Shown: positions 26,375 to 35,866, counted from the first letter of the stretch. The stretch is DNA of 64,000 bases from an uncultured beta proteobacterium (GCA_902826155.1 CADEDU010000002.1:1-64000), one strand, 5' to 3'. Notes: generated from the sequence alone by a model not told the origin. Program-made: numbers and translations.

Positions 26375-27655
26375 TCAGACGCGCGCGCAGTCGGCTGCAA
26401 GCAAGAGCTCGGTGAGCCCGTGATAGCGCAGCCCGTCCAGTCCGGTGATTTCCGTGATCCGTTGCATCCGCGCGTAAATCGTATTGGGATGGACGGCAAG
26501 CGCCCGCGCGGCGCCCTGCACGTTCATGTCGGCATCGGCCAGCGCGCGCAGTGTCGCCACGAGCGCACCATGCCCTTTCTCGTCGGCGTCCTTGAACGAG
26601 GTCAACCAGGTCGGCAGCGCCGACTGCACGTAATCGCTGCCGCGATGCACGAGCAGCCGCCGGATCGCCAGCGCCGAGAACTGCACGACCCGATCGGCAA
26701 CACTCGCGCAATCGAGCGCGACCGTCGCCTCGTGCACGCCGCGCGGAATGAATGACGTCGACGGCTGGTCGCTGCTGATGCCCACCAGCACGGCCGGCCC
26801 GAGCGTCAGCAGCTGATCGCGGATGCGTCCGGCGAGTCCCGCCTGCGGCACGGTCCAGCCCGAAGCGCGGCGGACATCGGAGAGCACCGCCACGACCACG
26901 TTGTTGCGCACGCCAGCCAGCACGCGAATTGGCGACGAGAGCGTCTTGGTGATCGACTCGACGATGCGCTGCGCCCGCGCCGGGCTCTCCATCTCGATCG
27001 GATCGGCCGACTGCGCCAGCGCAACGCAGTAGCTGCGCCGCTGTTCGAGGTAGCCTGCACGTCGGAGCAGGCGGGCGACGCGCCCATCCGATTCGTCGTA
27101 GCCGCTGACCAGGATGCCGAGCAACTCGGTGCGCCGATCCCCTTCGGCTTCGGCCAGCACGCGTGTGTGGGCGACGTATTCGGCGGCAAGGATGGTGCTG
27201 ATGGCGTTGGTGTACTCGATCGCGAAATCCGCAACCGCCGACAGCACCTGCTCGACATTGGCCGGCTCCAGAGCCATCGCCGCTTCGCGGATCCAGTGCG
27301 AGAGCACCTTGTGCCCGCAGCGATAGGCGTGCAGCGTCGCTTCCAGCGGAAAGTGTTGCTCGGCACGGCGATGGGCATGCACGCGGACGAATTCGAAATC
27401 GCCGACCGCGCCGCCGCGGAGCAGTCGCCGCAGTTCCTCGATGTGCTCGAGCGCATGGCGCTCCAGATCGGGCAGCACCGCCGGATTGCCTGATTCGGAG
27501 AAGGCCGCAATCTCGGCAATGACCGCCTCGCGCAATTGCCGGCCGATCTCGCCAAGGCGCACATCGAGCGCTGCCGCCACCCGCGGCACCACGCCGGCTT
27601 CACGGAGCGATGCAATTGCCCGGCGCAGCGGGGCTTCGGAGATCACGCTCGGCAT
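26375..27655 (-). CDS. PucR/CdaR-type transcriptional regulator with C-terminal helix-turn-helix
   Basis: From ATG 27655 (MPSVISEAPLRRAIASL, GGAG seven bases upstream) the product is 426 residues. The N-terminal two thirds are helical and sensor-like. The C-terminus has HGALVATLRALADADMNVQGAARALAVHPNTIYARMQRITEITGLD, the HTH_30 domain of PucR/CdaR regulators, which control purine, sugar-diacid and other catabolic genes. The longer frame to 27769 has no ribosome binding site and would invade the divergent promoter region. It is divergent from the YCII-like gene (142-base gap), its most likely target. Confidence 0.87.
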   Translation of the reverse strand: MPSVISEAPLRRAIASLREAGVVPRVAAALDVRLGEIGRQLREAVIAEIAAFSESGNPAVLPDLERHALEHIEELRRLLRGGAVGDFEFVRVHAHRRAEQHFPLEATLHAYRCGHKVLSHWIREAAMALEPANVEQVLSAVADFAIEYTNAISTILAAEYVAHTRVLAEAEGDRRTELLGILVSGYDESDGRVARLLRRAGYLEQRRSYCVALAQSADPIEMESPARAQRIVESITKTLSSPIRVLAGVRNNVVVAVLSDVRRASGWTVPQAGLAGRIRDQLLTLGPAVLVGISSDQPSTSFIPRGVHEATVALDCASVADRVVQFSALAIRRLLVHRGSDYVQSALPTWLTSFKDADEKGHGALVATLRALADADMNVQGAARALAVHPNTIYARMQRITEITGLDGLRYHGLTELLLAADCARV

Positions 27656-27797
27656 CGACCGCTCCGGATTGTGGAGTCCGCACAATCCTACTCGGATTTC
27701 TTGAGCGGAATCGCCGTTGTCTGCCACCTTCGATAGCAATAGTCTCCACTGGTGGTGCCACCCCGGCATCGCACACGATCACCAAAGGAGAGTACAG

Positions 27798-28112
27798 ATG
27801 GCCAAGTTCCTGTTCGTCTACCACGGTGGCAGCGCCCCCACCAACCCAACCGAAGCCAAGAAGGTGATGGACGCCTGGGGCGCCTGGTTCGGCTCGATGG
27901 GAGCCGCTGTGATCGACGGCGGCAATCCGGTCGGCAAGTCGAGTACGGTCCGATCGGATGGATCGCTGTCCGACGATGGCGGCGCGAATCCGGCGAGCGG
28001 CTACAGCCTCGTTGAAGCGGCAAGCATTGCCGATGCGCACAAGAAGGCCAAGGGATGCCCGATCCTCGCTGCCGGCGGCACGATCGAAATCGCGCAGGCG
28101 ATGGACATGTAG
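27798..28112 (+). CDS. YCII-related small protein
   Basis: ATG 27798 follows AAAGGAGAG. The 104-residue protein (MAKFLFVYHGG, then AWGAWFGSMGAAVIDGGNPVG, SGYSLVEAASIADAHKKAKGCP) has the ferredoxin-like alpha-beta pattern and a GYSLVEA strand typical of YCII/DGPF-type proteins. The role of the family is poorly known; some members are dehydrochlorinase- or isomerase-like. It is divergent from the PucR-type regulator, which probably controls it. Confidence 0.75.
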   Translation: MAKFLFVYHGGSAPTNPTEAKKVMDAWGAWFGSMGAAVIDGGNPVGKSSTVRSDGSLSDDGGANPASGYSLVEAASIADAHKKAKGCPILAAGGTIEIAQAMDM

Positions 28113-28189
28113 GGTGCAACGCCCTGCTCGCGCCCGATGCGGCGGATCAGGGCATGGCCGGGGGGAAATCCGGGGGCGCGCAGCTTGCC

Positions 28190-28222
28190 ATGAAAATCGA
28201 ATATGATATGTTCGCATTTCAT
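28190..28222. promoter_or_regulatory. Imperfect inverted repeat in an AT-rich promoter region of the AAA/DUF4143 gene
   Basis: Arms ATGAAAATCGAA (28190-28201) and TTCGCATTTCAT (28211-28222) match at 10 of 12 positions around a nine-base AT-rich centre. The segment is notably AT-rich for this chromosome and ends 20 bases before the ATG at 28243, so it is a candidate operator or promoter. Confidence 0.4.
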
Positions 28223-28242
28223 GGTGACTGCGTGGTGATTGC

Positions 28243-29424
28243 ATGGCCAAGCCGATCGTTCCCCGCCCCCATCTGCAACAGGCCCTGCACAATGCGCTGC
28301 GGCGCTCGCGCGCGGTAGTGCTGTCGGGGCCCAGGCAGTCCGGAAAAACCACGCTCGCCCAGGCGATCCTCGGCAAAGATTCGCCGCGGTATTTCGATTT
28401 GGAGAATCCGCAGCATCAGGCCCGGCTCGGCCAGCCTCTCGACACGCTGTCCCGTCTCGACGGGCTTGTCGTGATCGACGAAGTTCAGCGCCTGCCCGGC
28501 TTGTTTCCGACACTGCGCGTCCTGATCGATCGAACCGATCGGAACGGCCAATACCTGCTGCTTGGGAGTGCCTCGCCCAGTCTGCTACGGCAAGCAGGGG
28601 AATCGCTACTTGGACGCATCGAAGTGATCGAGGTTGCCGGGTTCGATCTGGACGAAGCCCTTGGCGGCCCATCGCCAGACGGTGTGGACCACGTGGCCGA
28701 ACGACTCTGGCTGCGAGGTGGCTACCCTCGTTCGTTCCTGGCGGGCTCGGACTCCGACAGCATGGCGTGGCGCCTGGGCGCGATCACCAGTCATGTCGAA
28801 GTCGATTTGCCGCAATTCGGCATCAACATCGCCGCGCCGGCCATGCTCCGGTTCTGGCGAATGCTTGCTCACTACCACGGGCAGATCTGGAACGCAGCGG
28901 AGCCCGCACGCTCTCTGGGAGTGTCGGAGCCAACGGTGCGCCGCTACCTCGACACGCTGACCCAGAGCCTGATGGTCCGCCAACTGATGCCATGGCACGC
29001 GAACCTGAGCAAGCGGCAGGTCAAAGCACCGAAAATCTACTTTCGCGATAGCGGTCTGCTGCACGCGCTCGCGGGTGTGACGACACTCCCCGATCTGCTC
29101 GCTCACCCGAGTTGCGGCGCGAGTTGGGAGGGATTCGCGCTCGAACAGGTCCTTCGGATCGCGCGACCCGACGCGGCCTACTTCTGGGCCACGCACCAAG
29201 GCGCCGAGCTCGATCTGCTGTTGCTCCGAGGTCAGGCGCGAATCGGCGTCGAGTTCAAACGCGCAGACGCACCCAAAATGACGCCTTCGATGCGCATCGC
29301 CTGCGAGGATCTGCAGTTGGATCGACTCTATGTCGTGTATCCGGGCGAGCATCGCTACTCGATAGAGGACCGGGTCGAGGCCGTACCCCTCTGGGCCGTG
29401 TTGCCGCGAAGTCCGTCGGCTTGA
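28243..29424 (+). CDS. ATP-binding protein with AAA_14 and DUF4143 domains
   Basis: The 393-residue protein has Walker A SGPRQSGKTTLAQ, Walker B-like LDGLVVIDEVQRLPG and sensor region YLLLGSASPSLL (AAA_14). A DUF4143 C-terminal half follows with SLGVSEPTVRRYLDTL, KAPKIYFRDSGLLHAL and GASWEGFALEQVLR, ending in a nuclease-like fold fragment (GAELDLLLLRGQARIGVEFKRA). Such stand-alone ATPases are widespread and patchily distributed, some linked to defence or toxin-antitoxin islands; the molecular role is unknown. No partner gene or mobile element is adjacent. Its AT-rich promoter hints at separate acquisition. Confidence 0.88.
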   Translation: MAKPIVPRPHLQQALHNALRRSRAVVLSGPRQSGKTTLAQAILGKDSPRYFDLENPQHQARLGQPLDTLSRLDGLVVIDEVQRLPGLFPTLRVLIDRTDRNGQYLLLGSASPSLLRQAGESLLGRIEVIEVAGFDLDEALGGPSPDGVDHVAERLWLRGGYPRSFLAGSDSDSMAWRLGAITSHVEVDLPQFGINIAAPAMLRFWRMLAHYHGQIWNAAEPARSLGVSEPTVRRYLDTLTQSLMVRQLMPWHANLSKRQVKAPKIYFRDSGLLHALAGVTTLPDLLAHPSCGASWEGFALEQVLRIARPDAAYFWATHQGAELDLLLLRGQARIGVEFKRADAPKMTPSMRIACEDLQLDRLYVVYPGEHRYSIEDRVEAVPLWAVLPRSPSA

Positions 29425-29460
29425 TTCGCGAGGCAAGCGATCGCACCGTAGTTCGTTCCT

Positions 29461-30648
29461 TCAAGAACCCGCCCGCTCCACGATCCACGCCAGCGCGACA
29501 ACGCCGATCGCCATCGATCCACCGCGCACCGCGATGAGCCCGAAGCTGGCCTGACGCGCCCACGCATACGTCGCGGCCAGAAACAGCGCGACGATCGCGA
29601 GTTGCCCGATCTCGACGCCCACGTTGAACGCGAGCAGTGACACCGCCAGCGTGGCGGGCGAGAGGCCCAACTCGCTCAGCACGTTGGCGAACCCCAGGCC
29701 GTGCACCAGGCCCAACACGAACGCGAGCCCCCAGCGACGCGCATGCGTCGTCGAGAACAGATTGAGTAGCGCCACCAGCAGCACAGTTGCCGCGATAGCC
29801 GTCTCGGTCCACTGCGCCGGTATCGTGACCCAGCCCAAGGTGGCCGCGGCGAGCGTGATCGAGTGCGAGACCGTGAACGCAGTGACGATCCGCGTGATGT
29901 CCCACGCCAGCCGCGAAGTGGCAATTGGGGCCGTCCCGCCGCGCAACCCCACCAGCGGCAGCAGCAGCGACAGCAGGAACAGGATGTGATCGGCACCGAT
30001 CCAGATGTGCCAGACGCCTTCCCCGACGAACTGCATGAATCGATCGAGCGCGCCCGATTCCACCAGCGCCACGCGCTGCACCGTGCGTTCCGGACTCATC
30101 ACGAACGCGGTTTCATTCGTGGCCGTGCGCAACTTCACCAGCCCGCGATGCTGCGCGTCGAGATCGAACAGCAGCCGGTAGTCCAGCTCGAATGTGGTAC
30201 CGCTGCACGGACTGGTCAGATTCAGCACCGCGTACGCACCATCGGCGTGCCGGTCGACCTGCATCCTGCTGAACGCGAGTGCGCAGGACGCGCCGTCCGC
30301 GCGCAGCGTGAGGCGCGAGGTTGCGTAAGCCGCCACATCGAACTGGCGCGCGCGCAGCTCGTCCCAGGTGATCGCATCGTCGCCGTCGGCGTCGAGCCCG
30401 AGTGCCAGTTCCAGATCACGCAGTGCGATGTCCCACTGCAACTGCATCGTCGTCGCGCGCGCATCGATGCGCAGATAGCTGTCGCTCGCCTTGTGTGCGT
30501 GGGCGAGCGACGCGGCGCCTGCGAGCAGCGCGACGCAAAGTGCATACGCCAAACGTGCAATCGTGCTGCCGCCCGGTTTCGCAGTGCCGCGCAATATTGC
30601 TGCGCAGCGCGAAGTCGCTGGGCCGTACCCAAATCTGGCGGTGCTCAT
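29461..30648 (-). CDS. HupE/UreJ-type permease with extracytoplasmic EF-hand domain
   Basis: The 395-residue protein starts at ATG 30648, overlapping the TPR gene stop by four bases. A signal segment ends near ASLAHAHKASDSYL, then an extracytoplasmic domain (about 52-200) holds a textbook EF-hand loop DADGDDAITWDE (86-97). Six or more membrane helices follow, starting with VWHIWIGADHILFLL, which keeps the His-x4-Asp-His core of the HupE/UreJ nickel/cobalt site but lacks the usual Pro, and later VLGLVHGLGFANVL. HupE/UreJ proteins are thought to move Ni, Co or related divalent metals across the inner membrane. It ends the six-gene TonB/DUF4331 operon and would be its inner-membrane exit. The metal is inferred, not shown. 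Confidence 0.85.
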   Translation of the reverse strand: MSTARFGYGPATSRCAAILRGTAKPGGSTIARLAYALCVALLAGAASLAHAHKASDSYLRIDARATTMQLQWDIALRDLELALGLDADGDDAITWDELRARQFDVAAYATSRLTLRADGASCALAFSRMQVDRHADGAYAVLNLTSPCSGTTFELDYRLLFDLDAQHRGLVKLRTATNETAFVMSPERTVQRVALVESGALDRFMQFVGEGVWHIWIGADHILFLLSLLLPLVGLRGGTAPIATSRLAWDITRIVTAFTVSHSITLAAATLGWVTIPAQWTETAIAATVLLVALLNLFSTTHARRWGLAFVLGLVHGLGFANVLSELGLSPATLAVSLLAFNVGVEIGQLAIVALFLAATYAWARQASFGLIAVRGGSMAIGVVALAWIVERAGS

Positions 30649-31823
30649 CGCGACGCTCCGTCCAGCCGCTCCACTATCGAAGCAAGCAGCACGTCTTCGG
30701 TACGGTGTGCGCGCAACCACTCGACCACCGACTGCGCGGCGATTGGCTTGCGTGCCGCAAGCGCCGCTTCCAGCACCAAGCGTGCATCCCAGGGCTCGCG
30801 CTGATTGGCCCAGTTTCGCTGCGCCAGATCGAGCGCGCGTAACGCATCGCCCTGCACGTGCAGTGCAAAGCGCGCCTCGTCGCGCAGATGGGTGACGTCC
30901 GCGCGCGCGTGCGCCGCCTCGAAGCGGGCGCGCAGATTGGCGGCGTATCGGTCGATCGATGCCGAACCGGCCTGTTTCGCCGCAATCGCCACGCGCAGCA
31001 GCGCACCATCGCTCTTGGGATCCTCCCCCAGCAACGCACGCACTTCGCGCCCGCGTCCGCGATCGATCAGAAAGTCGGCGTAGGCATTCAACAAGTAGGC
31101 ATCGTTGGCGCCCGCAGCTAGCGCTGAACGGAAATGCCGCTCGGCGACATCGAACTCGCCGCGTCGTGCCGCGATCTCGGCGAGCAACGTCATCATCCAC
31201 GATCGCTCATCGCCGGACACCGCGCGGCCTTCACCGAGGGCGCGCGACAACAACGCATACGCTGAAGCCGCCTGTCCGCTCAGCGAAGCGGGCCCGGCCA
31301 GACACGCGGCGGTCAACAACTCCCCTGCAACCGGCACCAAGCGCGCACACACCTTGCGGGCGTCATCGAAACGCCCTGTAACGGTCGCCAGATTGGCTCT
31401 GGTCAGGAGCGCCTGCGCGTGACGCGAATCGCGTGCCAGCACTGCCTCGAGATCGTCGATCGCCGCGGCGAACGCATGCTGGTTGCTGCGGATGATCGCG
31501 CGCATGACCAATACATCGAGCGGCGCATCGGACTGGTTCCACCACGGCGCGAGCGCTGCCTGTGCCTGGCCCACGAAGCGCGGATCGCCGTCGATGCGCG
31601 AGTGCTCCATCGCAGCTCGTGCGAATCGCAGCGCAAGCTCGACGTTCGCCGGGTCTTTGGCCAGATCACGACGTAACGACTTCAGTGCGCGCGGCGACGA
31701 ACCTTGCCCCGCGTTGGATATTCGTTCGAGCACTTGTGCACCATGCTCGGGCGTGAACGGCGCGGCATGCGCGCTCGTGAAGAGCGTGCATGCCAGCACC
31801 GCAACGAAGCACAGACGAATCAT
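30645..31823 (-). CDS. Exported tetratricopeptide-repeat protein
   Basis: The 392-residue protein has a signal peptide (LCFVAVLACTLFTSAHAAP) and repeated helix pairs of TPR character: AAIDDLEAVLARDSRHAQALLTRANL, GRFDDARKVCARLVP, GEFDVAERHFRSALAAGANDAYLLNAYADFL. It should be a periplasmic scaffold. It lies 23 bases after the small lipoprotein gene and overlaps the HupE gene, so it is translated with the permease. TPR proteins are recurrent in DUF4331/HupE neighbourhoods as far as I recall; their partner is unknown. Confidence 0.82.
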   Translation of the reverse strand: MIRLCFVAVLACTLFTSAHAAPFTPEHGAQVLERISNAGQGSSPRALKSLRRDLAKDPANVELALRFARAAMEHSRIDGDPRFVGQAQAALAPWWNQSDAPLDVLVMRAIIRSNQHAFAAAIDDLEAVLARDSRHAQALLTRANLATVTGRFDDARKVCARLVPVAGELLTAACLAGPASLSGQAASAYALLSRALGEGRAVSGDERSWMMTLLAEIAARRGEFDVAERHFRSALAAGANDAYLLNAYADFLIDRGRGREVRALLGEDPKSDGALLRVAIAAKQAGSASIDRYAANLRARFEAAHARADVTHLRDEARFALHVQGDALRALDLAQRNWANQREPWDARLVLEAALAARKPIAAQSVVEWLRAHRTEDVLLASIVERLDGASR

Positions 31824-31846
31824 CGCTAGCCTCGTTGGTCTGCTTC

Positions 31847-32116
31847 TCAGTTCGTCCGCACTGCGTACGGCTCGGACGTGTCGTCTTTGGTCGGCGTGGC
31901 GTTGGCGGTGTTCAGCCCGTCCACATCGTCGGCGTTCGGCGTGGCGATCACCGCATCCACCGCGGCGACGAATGCATCGACACCCTGCCCGCCGCCGCCG
32001 GGATTTCCGGTATTGCCCGCACCGCCATCACCGCCGCCGCCACCACCGCATCCGGCGGCGACCAACGCGGCGAGCAGCGCTGCGCCGGTCCATGCCCTGA
32101 TCGTTCGCTTGGTCAT
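31847..32116 (-). CDS. Small glycine-rich lipoprotein
   Basis: ATG 32116 follows a GGAGG site. The 89-residue product has a signal peptide with lipobox AALVAAGC at about residues 17-24, then a Gly/Asp-rich linker and a short acidic segment (AFVAAVDAVIATPNADDVDG). It should be lipid-anchored at the outer membrane after processing. It is flanked by DUF4331 and TPR genes at 23-base distances, so it is part of the six-gene operon. No function is known; a tether or partner for the DUF4331 protein is possible. Confidence 0.8.
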   Translation of the reverse strand: MTKRTIRAWTGAALLAALVAAGCGGGGGGDGGAGNTGNPGGGGQGVDAFVAAVDAVIATPNADDVDGLNTANATPTKDDTSEPYAVRTN

Positions 32117-32139
32117 AAGAGCCTCCGTTCGCGCATGCA

Positions 32140-33690
32140 TCAGGGATTGGCCGGTACGCCGTTCAGGCCGTTGGGGCTGCCAGGGATCGGCGTCCGCAAG
32201 TATGGGAACGCGTTGTCGAACTGCGCCGCGTTGACGATCGCACCATCGGTGAGCGGCAACTGTCCACTCGGCGCCGAGGCCATCGGCAGCAGGAAGCCCA
32301 TCGCCACGCGCAGTTCGATGTCGACCACGTCATCGCCCGGACGCCGGCCATTGGGAAATCCCGCCGGATCGCAGCCGTTGTTCGATAGATTGAGCGCGCC
32401 CTGGTTGAAGCACTGCGCCGCGCCGAGGCGGTTCTGCGCCGCCGATGCCGTCGCCGGAATCGCAGTGTTCAGCCGCAGCATCTCCGAAAGCGACTGGTTG
32501 CCGGCCGGCTTGTTCACATTCGGCACACCGGTGAGGAACACCGTGACCAGATCGCTGCGCGGAAACACCGTTGGCGCCTTCACGCCAGCGTTTGCATAGA
32601 GGATCTCGAGCAGCGCGGGCAAGGTCGGGTTGGTCACGTAGTCGGCGAACTGGCCGTCATCCTTCGGGTGGCTCGAATTGAACTTGTCCTTGTCCTTCAG
32701 GCCGATGACCAGTTCATTGACGAGCGGATGACCGAGCCGCGAGACCTGCACCCACGGACCGCCTTCCAGCGAAGCCGACGTCGTATCGCTCTTCGGATTC
32801 GGATTGAGCAATCGCCCCTGGCGCAGGCTTGCGGTGGTCCAGCCGCCGATGACCGGGTCGCTGCCATTGGTGAGACAGCTGATCGGCACTTCGAGCGCGA
32901 GCGTGGTGATGTTCTTGTCGGCGGTGGTGCTTTGCGTGCCGTCGGGCGCGCCCGTCACCTTTGCTGCCGGGATGTTCACCAGATCGAAGATCTCGCCCAG
33001 GTTCACCTGGAACGGTTCCTTGCGCTGGCCGACAAACATCCGCCCGGCCGTACCGCACCCGGGAATGTTGACGCTGTAGAGATGTTGACCAGCATAGGCA
33101 GCGTAGTCGGGTAGCGACTTGTTGCCGATGTTGTCGACCGGCTTGTCGAAGGTCTTGCCGCCGCCGCTCGCGTTGGTGACGAACCCGGCGCGCTGACCGC
33201 CGCGACGATTGCTACGCACGACCTGCACCTCGTAGGTCTCGCGCACGTTGAGCACATCGGGATTGACCGCGGTGATCGCACCGGCATTCACCAGCGGAAT
33301 CGACACGTTCTTGCCACCGACCGGGAGTTGGATGTCCTTCAGATTGTTCTTGAAGCGGAACTGGAAGGTGATGTCCTCGCGGTTGTCGCCGTTGTTGTCG
33401 ATGTGGATCTCGTACATCGCATCGGGGTCGAGCTGAAAATAGTTCGGGCCGCCGTACGCGTCCTGCAATGGCACGTAGTTGGCGATGATCGTCACGGTGT
33501 CTTGCCGGCCCGCTTCGTAACTGCGGAACATGTAGAAGTCGGTGCCGTCGACCTTCGGGTGGCGCGTGATGAACGGTGCTTCGCGATGGCTCGACGCATC
33601 GGCTGGCACGCTCGCTATTGCACCGAGCGCCGCCGCGATCGTCAGAGCCGCCGCACCGATCCGCCGCGCGGGTGTGCGCTGAACAGGCAT
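32140..33690 (-). CDS. DUF4331-family exported protein
   Basis: ATG 33690 follows GGAGAC. The 516-residue protein has a signal peptide (TIAAALGAIASVPADA) and the DUF4331 opening SSHREAPFITRHPKVDGTDFYMFRSYE, then QDAYGGPNYFQLDPDAMYEIHIDNNGDN and FRFKNNLKDIQLPVGG. The acidic DNNGDN stretch resembles a calcium-type loop. DUF4331 proteins are secreted or periplasmic and of unknown function. In this operon it follows the TonB-dependent receptor by 101 bases, so it could be a substrate-binding or receptor-associated protein. Confidence 0.85.
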   Translation of the reverse strand: MPVQRTPARRIGAAALTIAAALGAIASVPADASSHREAPFITRHPKVDGTDFYMFRSYEAGRQDTVTIIANYVPLQDAYGGPNYFQLDPDAMYEIHIDNNGDNREDITFQFRFKNNLKDIQLPVGGKNVSIPLVNAGAITAVNPDVLNVRETYEVQVVRSNRRGGQRAGFVTNASGGGKTFDKPVDNIGNKSLPDYAAYAGQHLYSVNIPGCGTAGRMFVGQRKEPFQVNLGEIFDLVNIPAAKVTGAPDGTQSTTADKNITTLALEVPISCLTNGSDPVIGGWTTASLRQGRLLNPNPKSDTTSASLEGGPWVQVSRLGHPLVNELVIGLKDKDKFNSSHPKDDGQFADYVTNPTLPALLEILYANAGVKAPTVFPRSDLVTVFLTGVPNVNKPAGNQSLSEMLRLNTAIPATASAAQNRLGAAQCFNQGALNLSNNGCDPAGFPNGRRPGDDVVDIELRVAMGFLLPMASAPSGQLPLTDGAIVNAAQFDNAFPYLRTPIPGSPNGLNGVPANP

Positions 33691-33791
33691 GGAAGTCTCC
33701 TTCGTGGGTTGCGATTGAACGAGCGTCGGGTCGACGCCGTCACCCGCTATTACCCGGAGACGATGCGAATGGATGCAGCAAATCGGAAAAT

Positions 33792-35852
33792 TCAAAAGCT
33801 CGCGATCGCCGCCAGCCGCCATGAACGCGGCTCGACCGGATGGAAGTGCCGGTCGGACACCGCGGCCGCCTCCCCGCGCAGCCGCGATTCATAGAAATAA
33901 TCGATCTGACTGTCCCGCCGATTGAGCAGATTGAACCCGGCCAACTCGAACCGAAGTGTCCTGTTCACGCGATAGCCGAGCTTGCCCGAGAGCAGCGTGG
34001 TGGATTTCGATCGCACACTGTTGTCTTCGATCAGCGGCCGCGCACCGAAGTGGCGCAGTGCGAGCGCCCCCGACCACGGCCCGATCGCATCGACGATCGC
34101 CTTGACCGACACCACGCGCTCCGGCGCACCGGGAACGAACCGGCCGGTGCCGTCGTCATCGCGAAACCGCGCACGCGTCTGCGCGTAGTCGACATCGAAC
34201 AGCAGCCATGGACGCGGCGCGTAGCGCATCGTCACCTCGCCTCCCACCCGCCGGCTGGCGCGACTCGCCTCGGTCGTTCCGGCATCACCGACGAACACCA
34301 GCTCCGAATCGAAATCGAGCCGGAACAAGGCTGCGGTAACCACCAGGTTCGGTAGTAGCGCGCTGCGCAGCCCCACCTCCTCGCCGCGCGAGCGCACCAG
34401 CAGCGGCACGCGATCGGCGGCCGCGCGCGACACCGGATCGATCGTGATCGTCGCCCCACGCGCATCGTTGCTGTGAAAGCCATGTCCCCAGTTGATGTAG
34501 TACTCGGTACTCGCCCACGGACCGAAGATGAGCCCGAGCTTGGGCGAGACCTGGTGATCGTTCGCACGCCCGGTGTTCTCGCGGGTATCGCTCTTCACGT
34601 CGGCATGAAAGAAATCGCCGCGCACGCCGGCGACCGAGCGGAACCATTTGGTCCAGGTGGTGCGGTTCTGCGCGTACAGCCCGACGCTCTCCTCGCGCAC
34701 CCGGTCATCGCGCGTGGTGGTCGTACGCGAGCGCTCGACCGTGTTGAACAAGCCGGCGCGGATGCGATCGCTGCGCGTATCCAGCCCGAGCGTGTTCTCC
34801 ATTGAGTAGCCCGCCCAGTTGCCGAGCCAGGTGTGCGACAGATCCGCGCCGAGCAGCGATCGCCGGTCGGTCTGCTCGAACTGATCGCCATTCACCTGAT
34901 CGTTGAGGAAGTAGGTGAAGTTGGAGAACAGGTTGAGCCGGCTGCGGATGCCGTACACGTTTGCTTGCGTGATACCGTTGGCGCTGGTGCGTCGCCATTG
35001 GCCGGAAAGGCTGTAGCGCTCGGCGCGTCCGCCGTCTGACGGATCGAGCGTGTCGAATTGGCCGATCTGTCCGCTGTCGAGTGCGCGCTGCGGAATCTGA
35101 TCCGTGGCACTCCAGCGACCGCGATACCCCATCGCCGTCACGCTGGTGCCGTTGGCCGCATCACCCTGCGCAAAGCGAAGCACACCGTTGAGCTTGCCGA
35201 GGTTGTCCGGGCGGGTCCATGGTCCGTCGGCTTCCACGTACTCCAGGCCATAGACGAGCTTCGGCCCGTCCTCTGCGGGCGAACCGGTGAACAGCGCGCG
35301 GCGATGACCGAACGAACCGACCGACAGCGCGGCACTGTGCCCCTGCAAACGATCGACCAGGCCGACGCGCGCCACACCGGTCGAACTGAAATCGCCCTCC
35401 TCGGCGTAGTACGGTCCTTTCTTGTAGACCACACGCTCGACCAGCTCGGGGATCAGGAATGACAGATCGGCATAACCCTGTCCGTGCGCGTGGGTGCGCA
35501 TGTTGACCGGCATGCCATCGACGAAGATCGCCAGATCGGTGCCGTGATCGAGATTGACGCCGCGCAGGAAGTACTGATTGGCCTTGCCCTCGCCGCTGTG
35601 CTGCGTGACGATCAGCCCGGGCATCGCTTCGAGCATCTCGCCGGTGCGATACGCCGGCCGCGCCTGCAGGCCGCGCGCACCAAGCGCGCCCTGGCTTGCC
35701 GATTCCGCGACGCCGATCGCGTTGGCTTCGGTGCCCACGACTTCGATCGTCTGCAGCGTCTGCACGCCCTCGGCAAGCGCCGCGAGCGGACAACTCAGCC
35801 CGATTGCGGCAGCGACGGGCAAAACGATGCCTCTCGGCGCACGCGCTCGCAT
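33792..35852 (-). CDS. TonB-dependent outer-membrane receptor
   Basis: The 686-residue protein has a signal peptide (VLPVAAAIGLSCPLAALAEG), a TonB box region (TLQTIEVVGTEA), a plug domain (about 45-165, MLEAMPGLIVTQHSGEGKANQYFLRG and IFVDGMPVNMRTHAHGQGYADLSFL) and a 22-strand-type barrel ending in RLAAIASF, with the terminal Phe needed for BAM insertion. It should take up a ligand too large or scarce for porins. Only 14 bases separate it from the preceding TonB gene, so energy transducer and receptor are dedicated partners. No siderophore or cobalamin genes are adjacent and there is no cobalamin riboswitch in the short leader. Confidence 0.92.
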   Translation of the reverse strand: MRARAPRGIVLPVAAAIGLSCPLAALAEGVQTLQTIEVVGTEANAIGVAESASQGALGARGLQARPAYRTGEMLEAMPGLIVTQHSGEGKANQYFLRGVNLDHGTDLAIFVDGMPVNMRTHAHGQGYADLSFLIPELVERVVYKKGPYYAEEGDFSSTGVARVGLVDRLQGHSAALSVGSFGHRRALFTGSPAEDGPKLVYGLEYVEADGPWTRPDNLGKLNGVLRFAQGDAANGTSVTAMGYRGRWSATDQIPQRALDSGQIGQFDTLDPSDGGRAERYSLSGQWRRTSANGITQANVYGIRSRLNLFSNFTYFLNDQVNGDQFEQTDRRSLLGADLSHTWLGNWAGYSMENTLGLDTRSDRIRAGLFNTVERSRTTTTRDDRVREESVGLYAQNRTTWTKWFRSVAGVRGDFFHADVKSDTRENTGRANDHQVSPKLGLIFGPWASTEYYINWGHGFHSNDARGATITIDPVSRAAADRVPLLVRSRGEEVGLRSALLPNLVVTAALFRLDFDSELVFVGDAGTTEASRASRRVGGEVTMRYAPRPWLLFDVDYAQTRARFRDDDGTGRFVPGAPERVVSVKAIVDAIGPWSGALALRHFGARPLIEDNSVRSKSTTLLSGKLGYRVNRTLRFELAGFNLLNRRDSQIDYFYESRLRGEAAAVSDRHFHPVEPRSWRLAAIASF

Positions 35853-35866
35853 GGTCGATCCTCGAA

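Noticed and set aside
30649..31200. Upstream extension of the HupE-type frame
   Set aside because: It overlaps the TPR gene in another frame and encodes Arg-rich nonsense; the ATGA overlap fixes the start at 30648.
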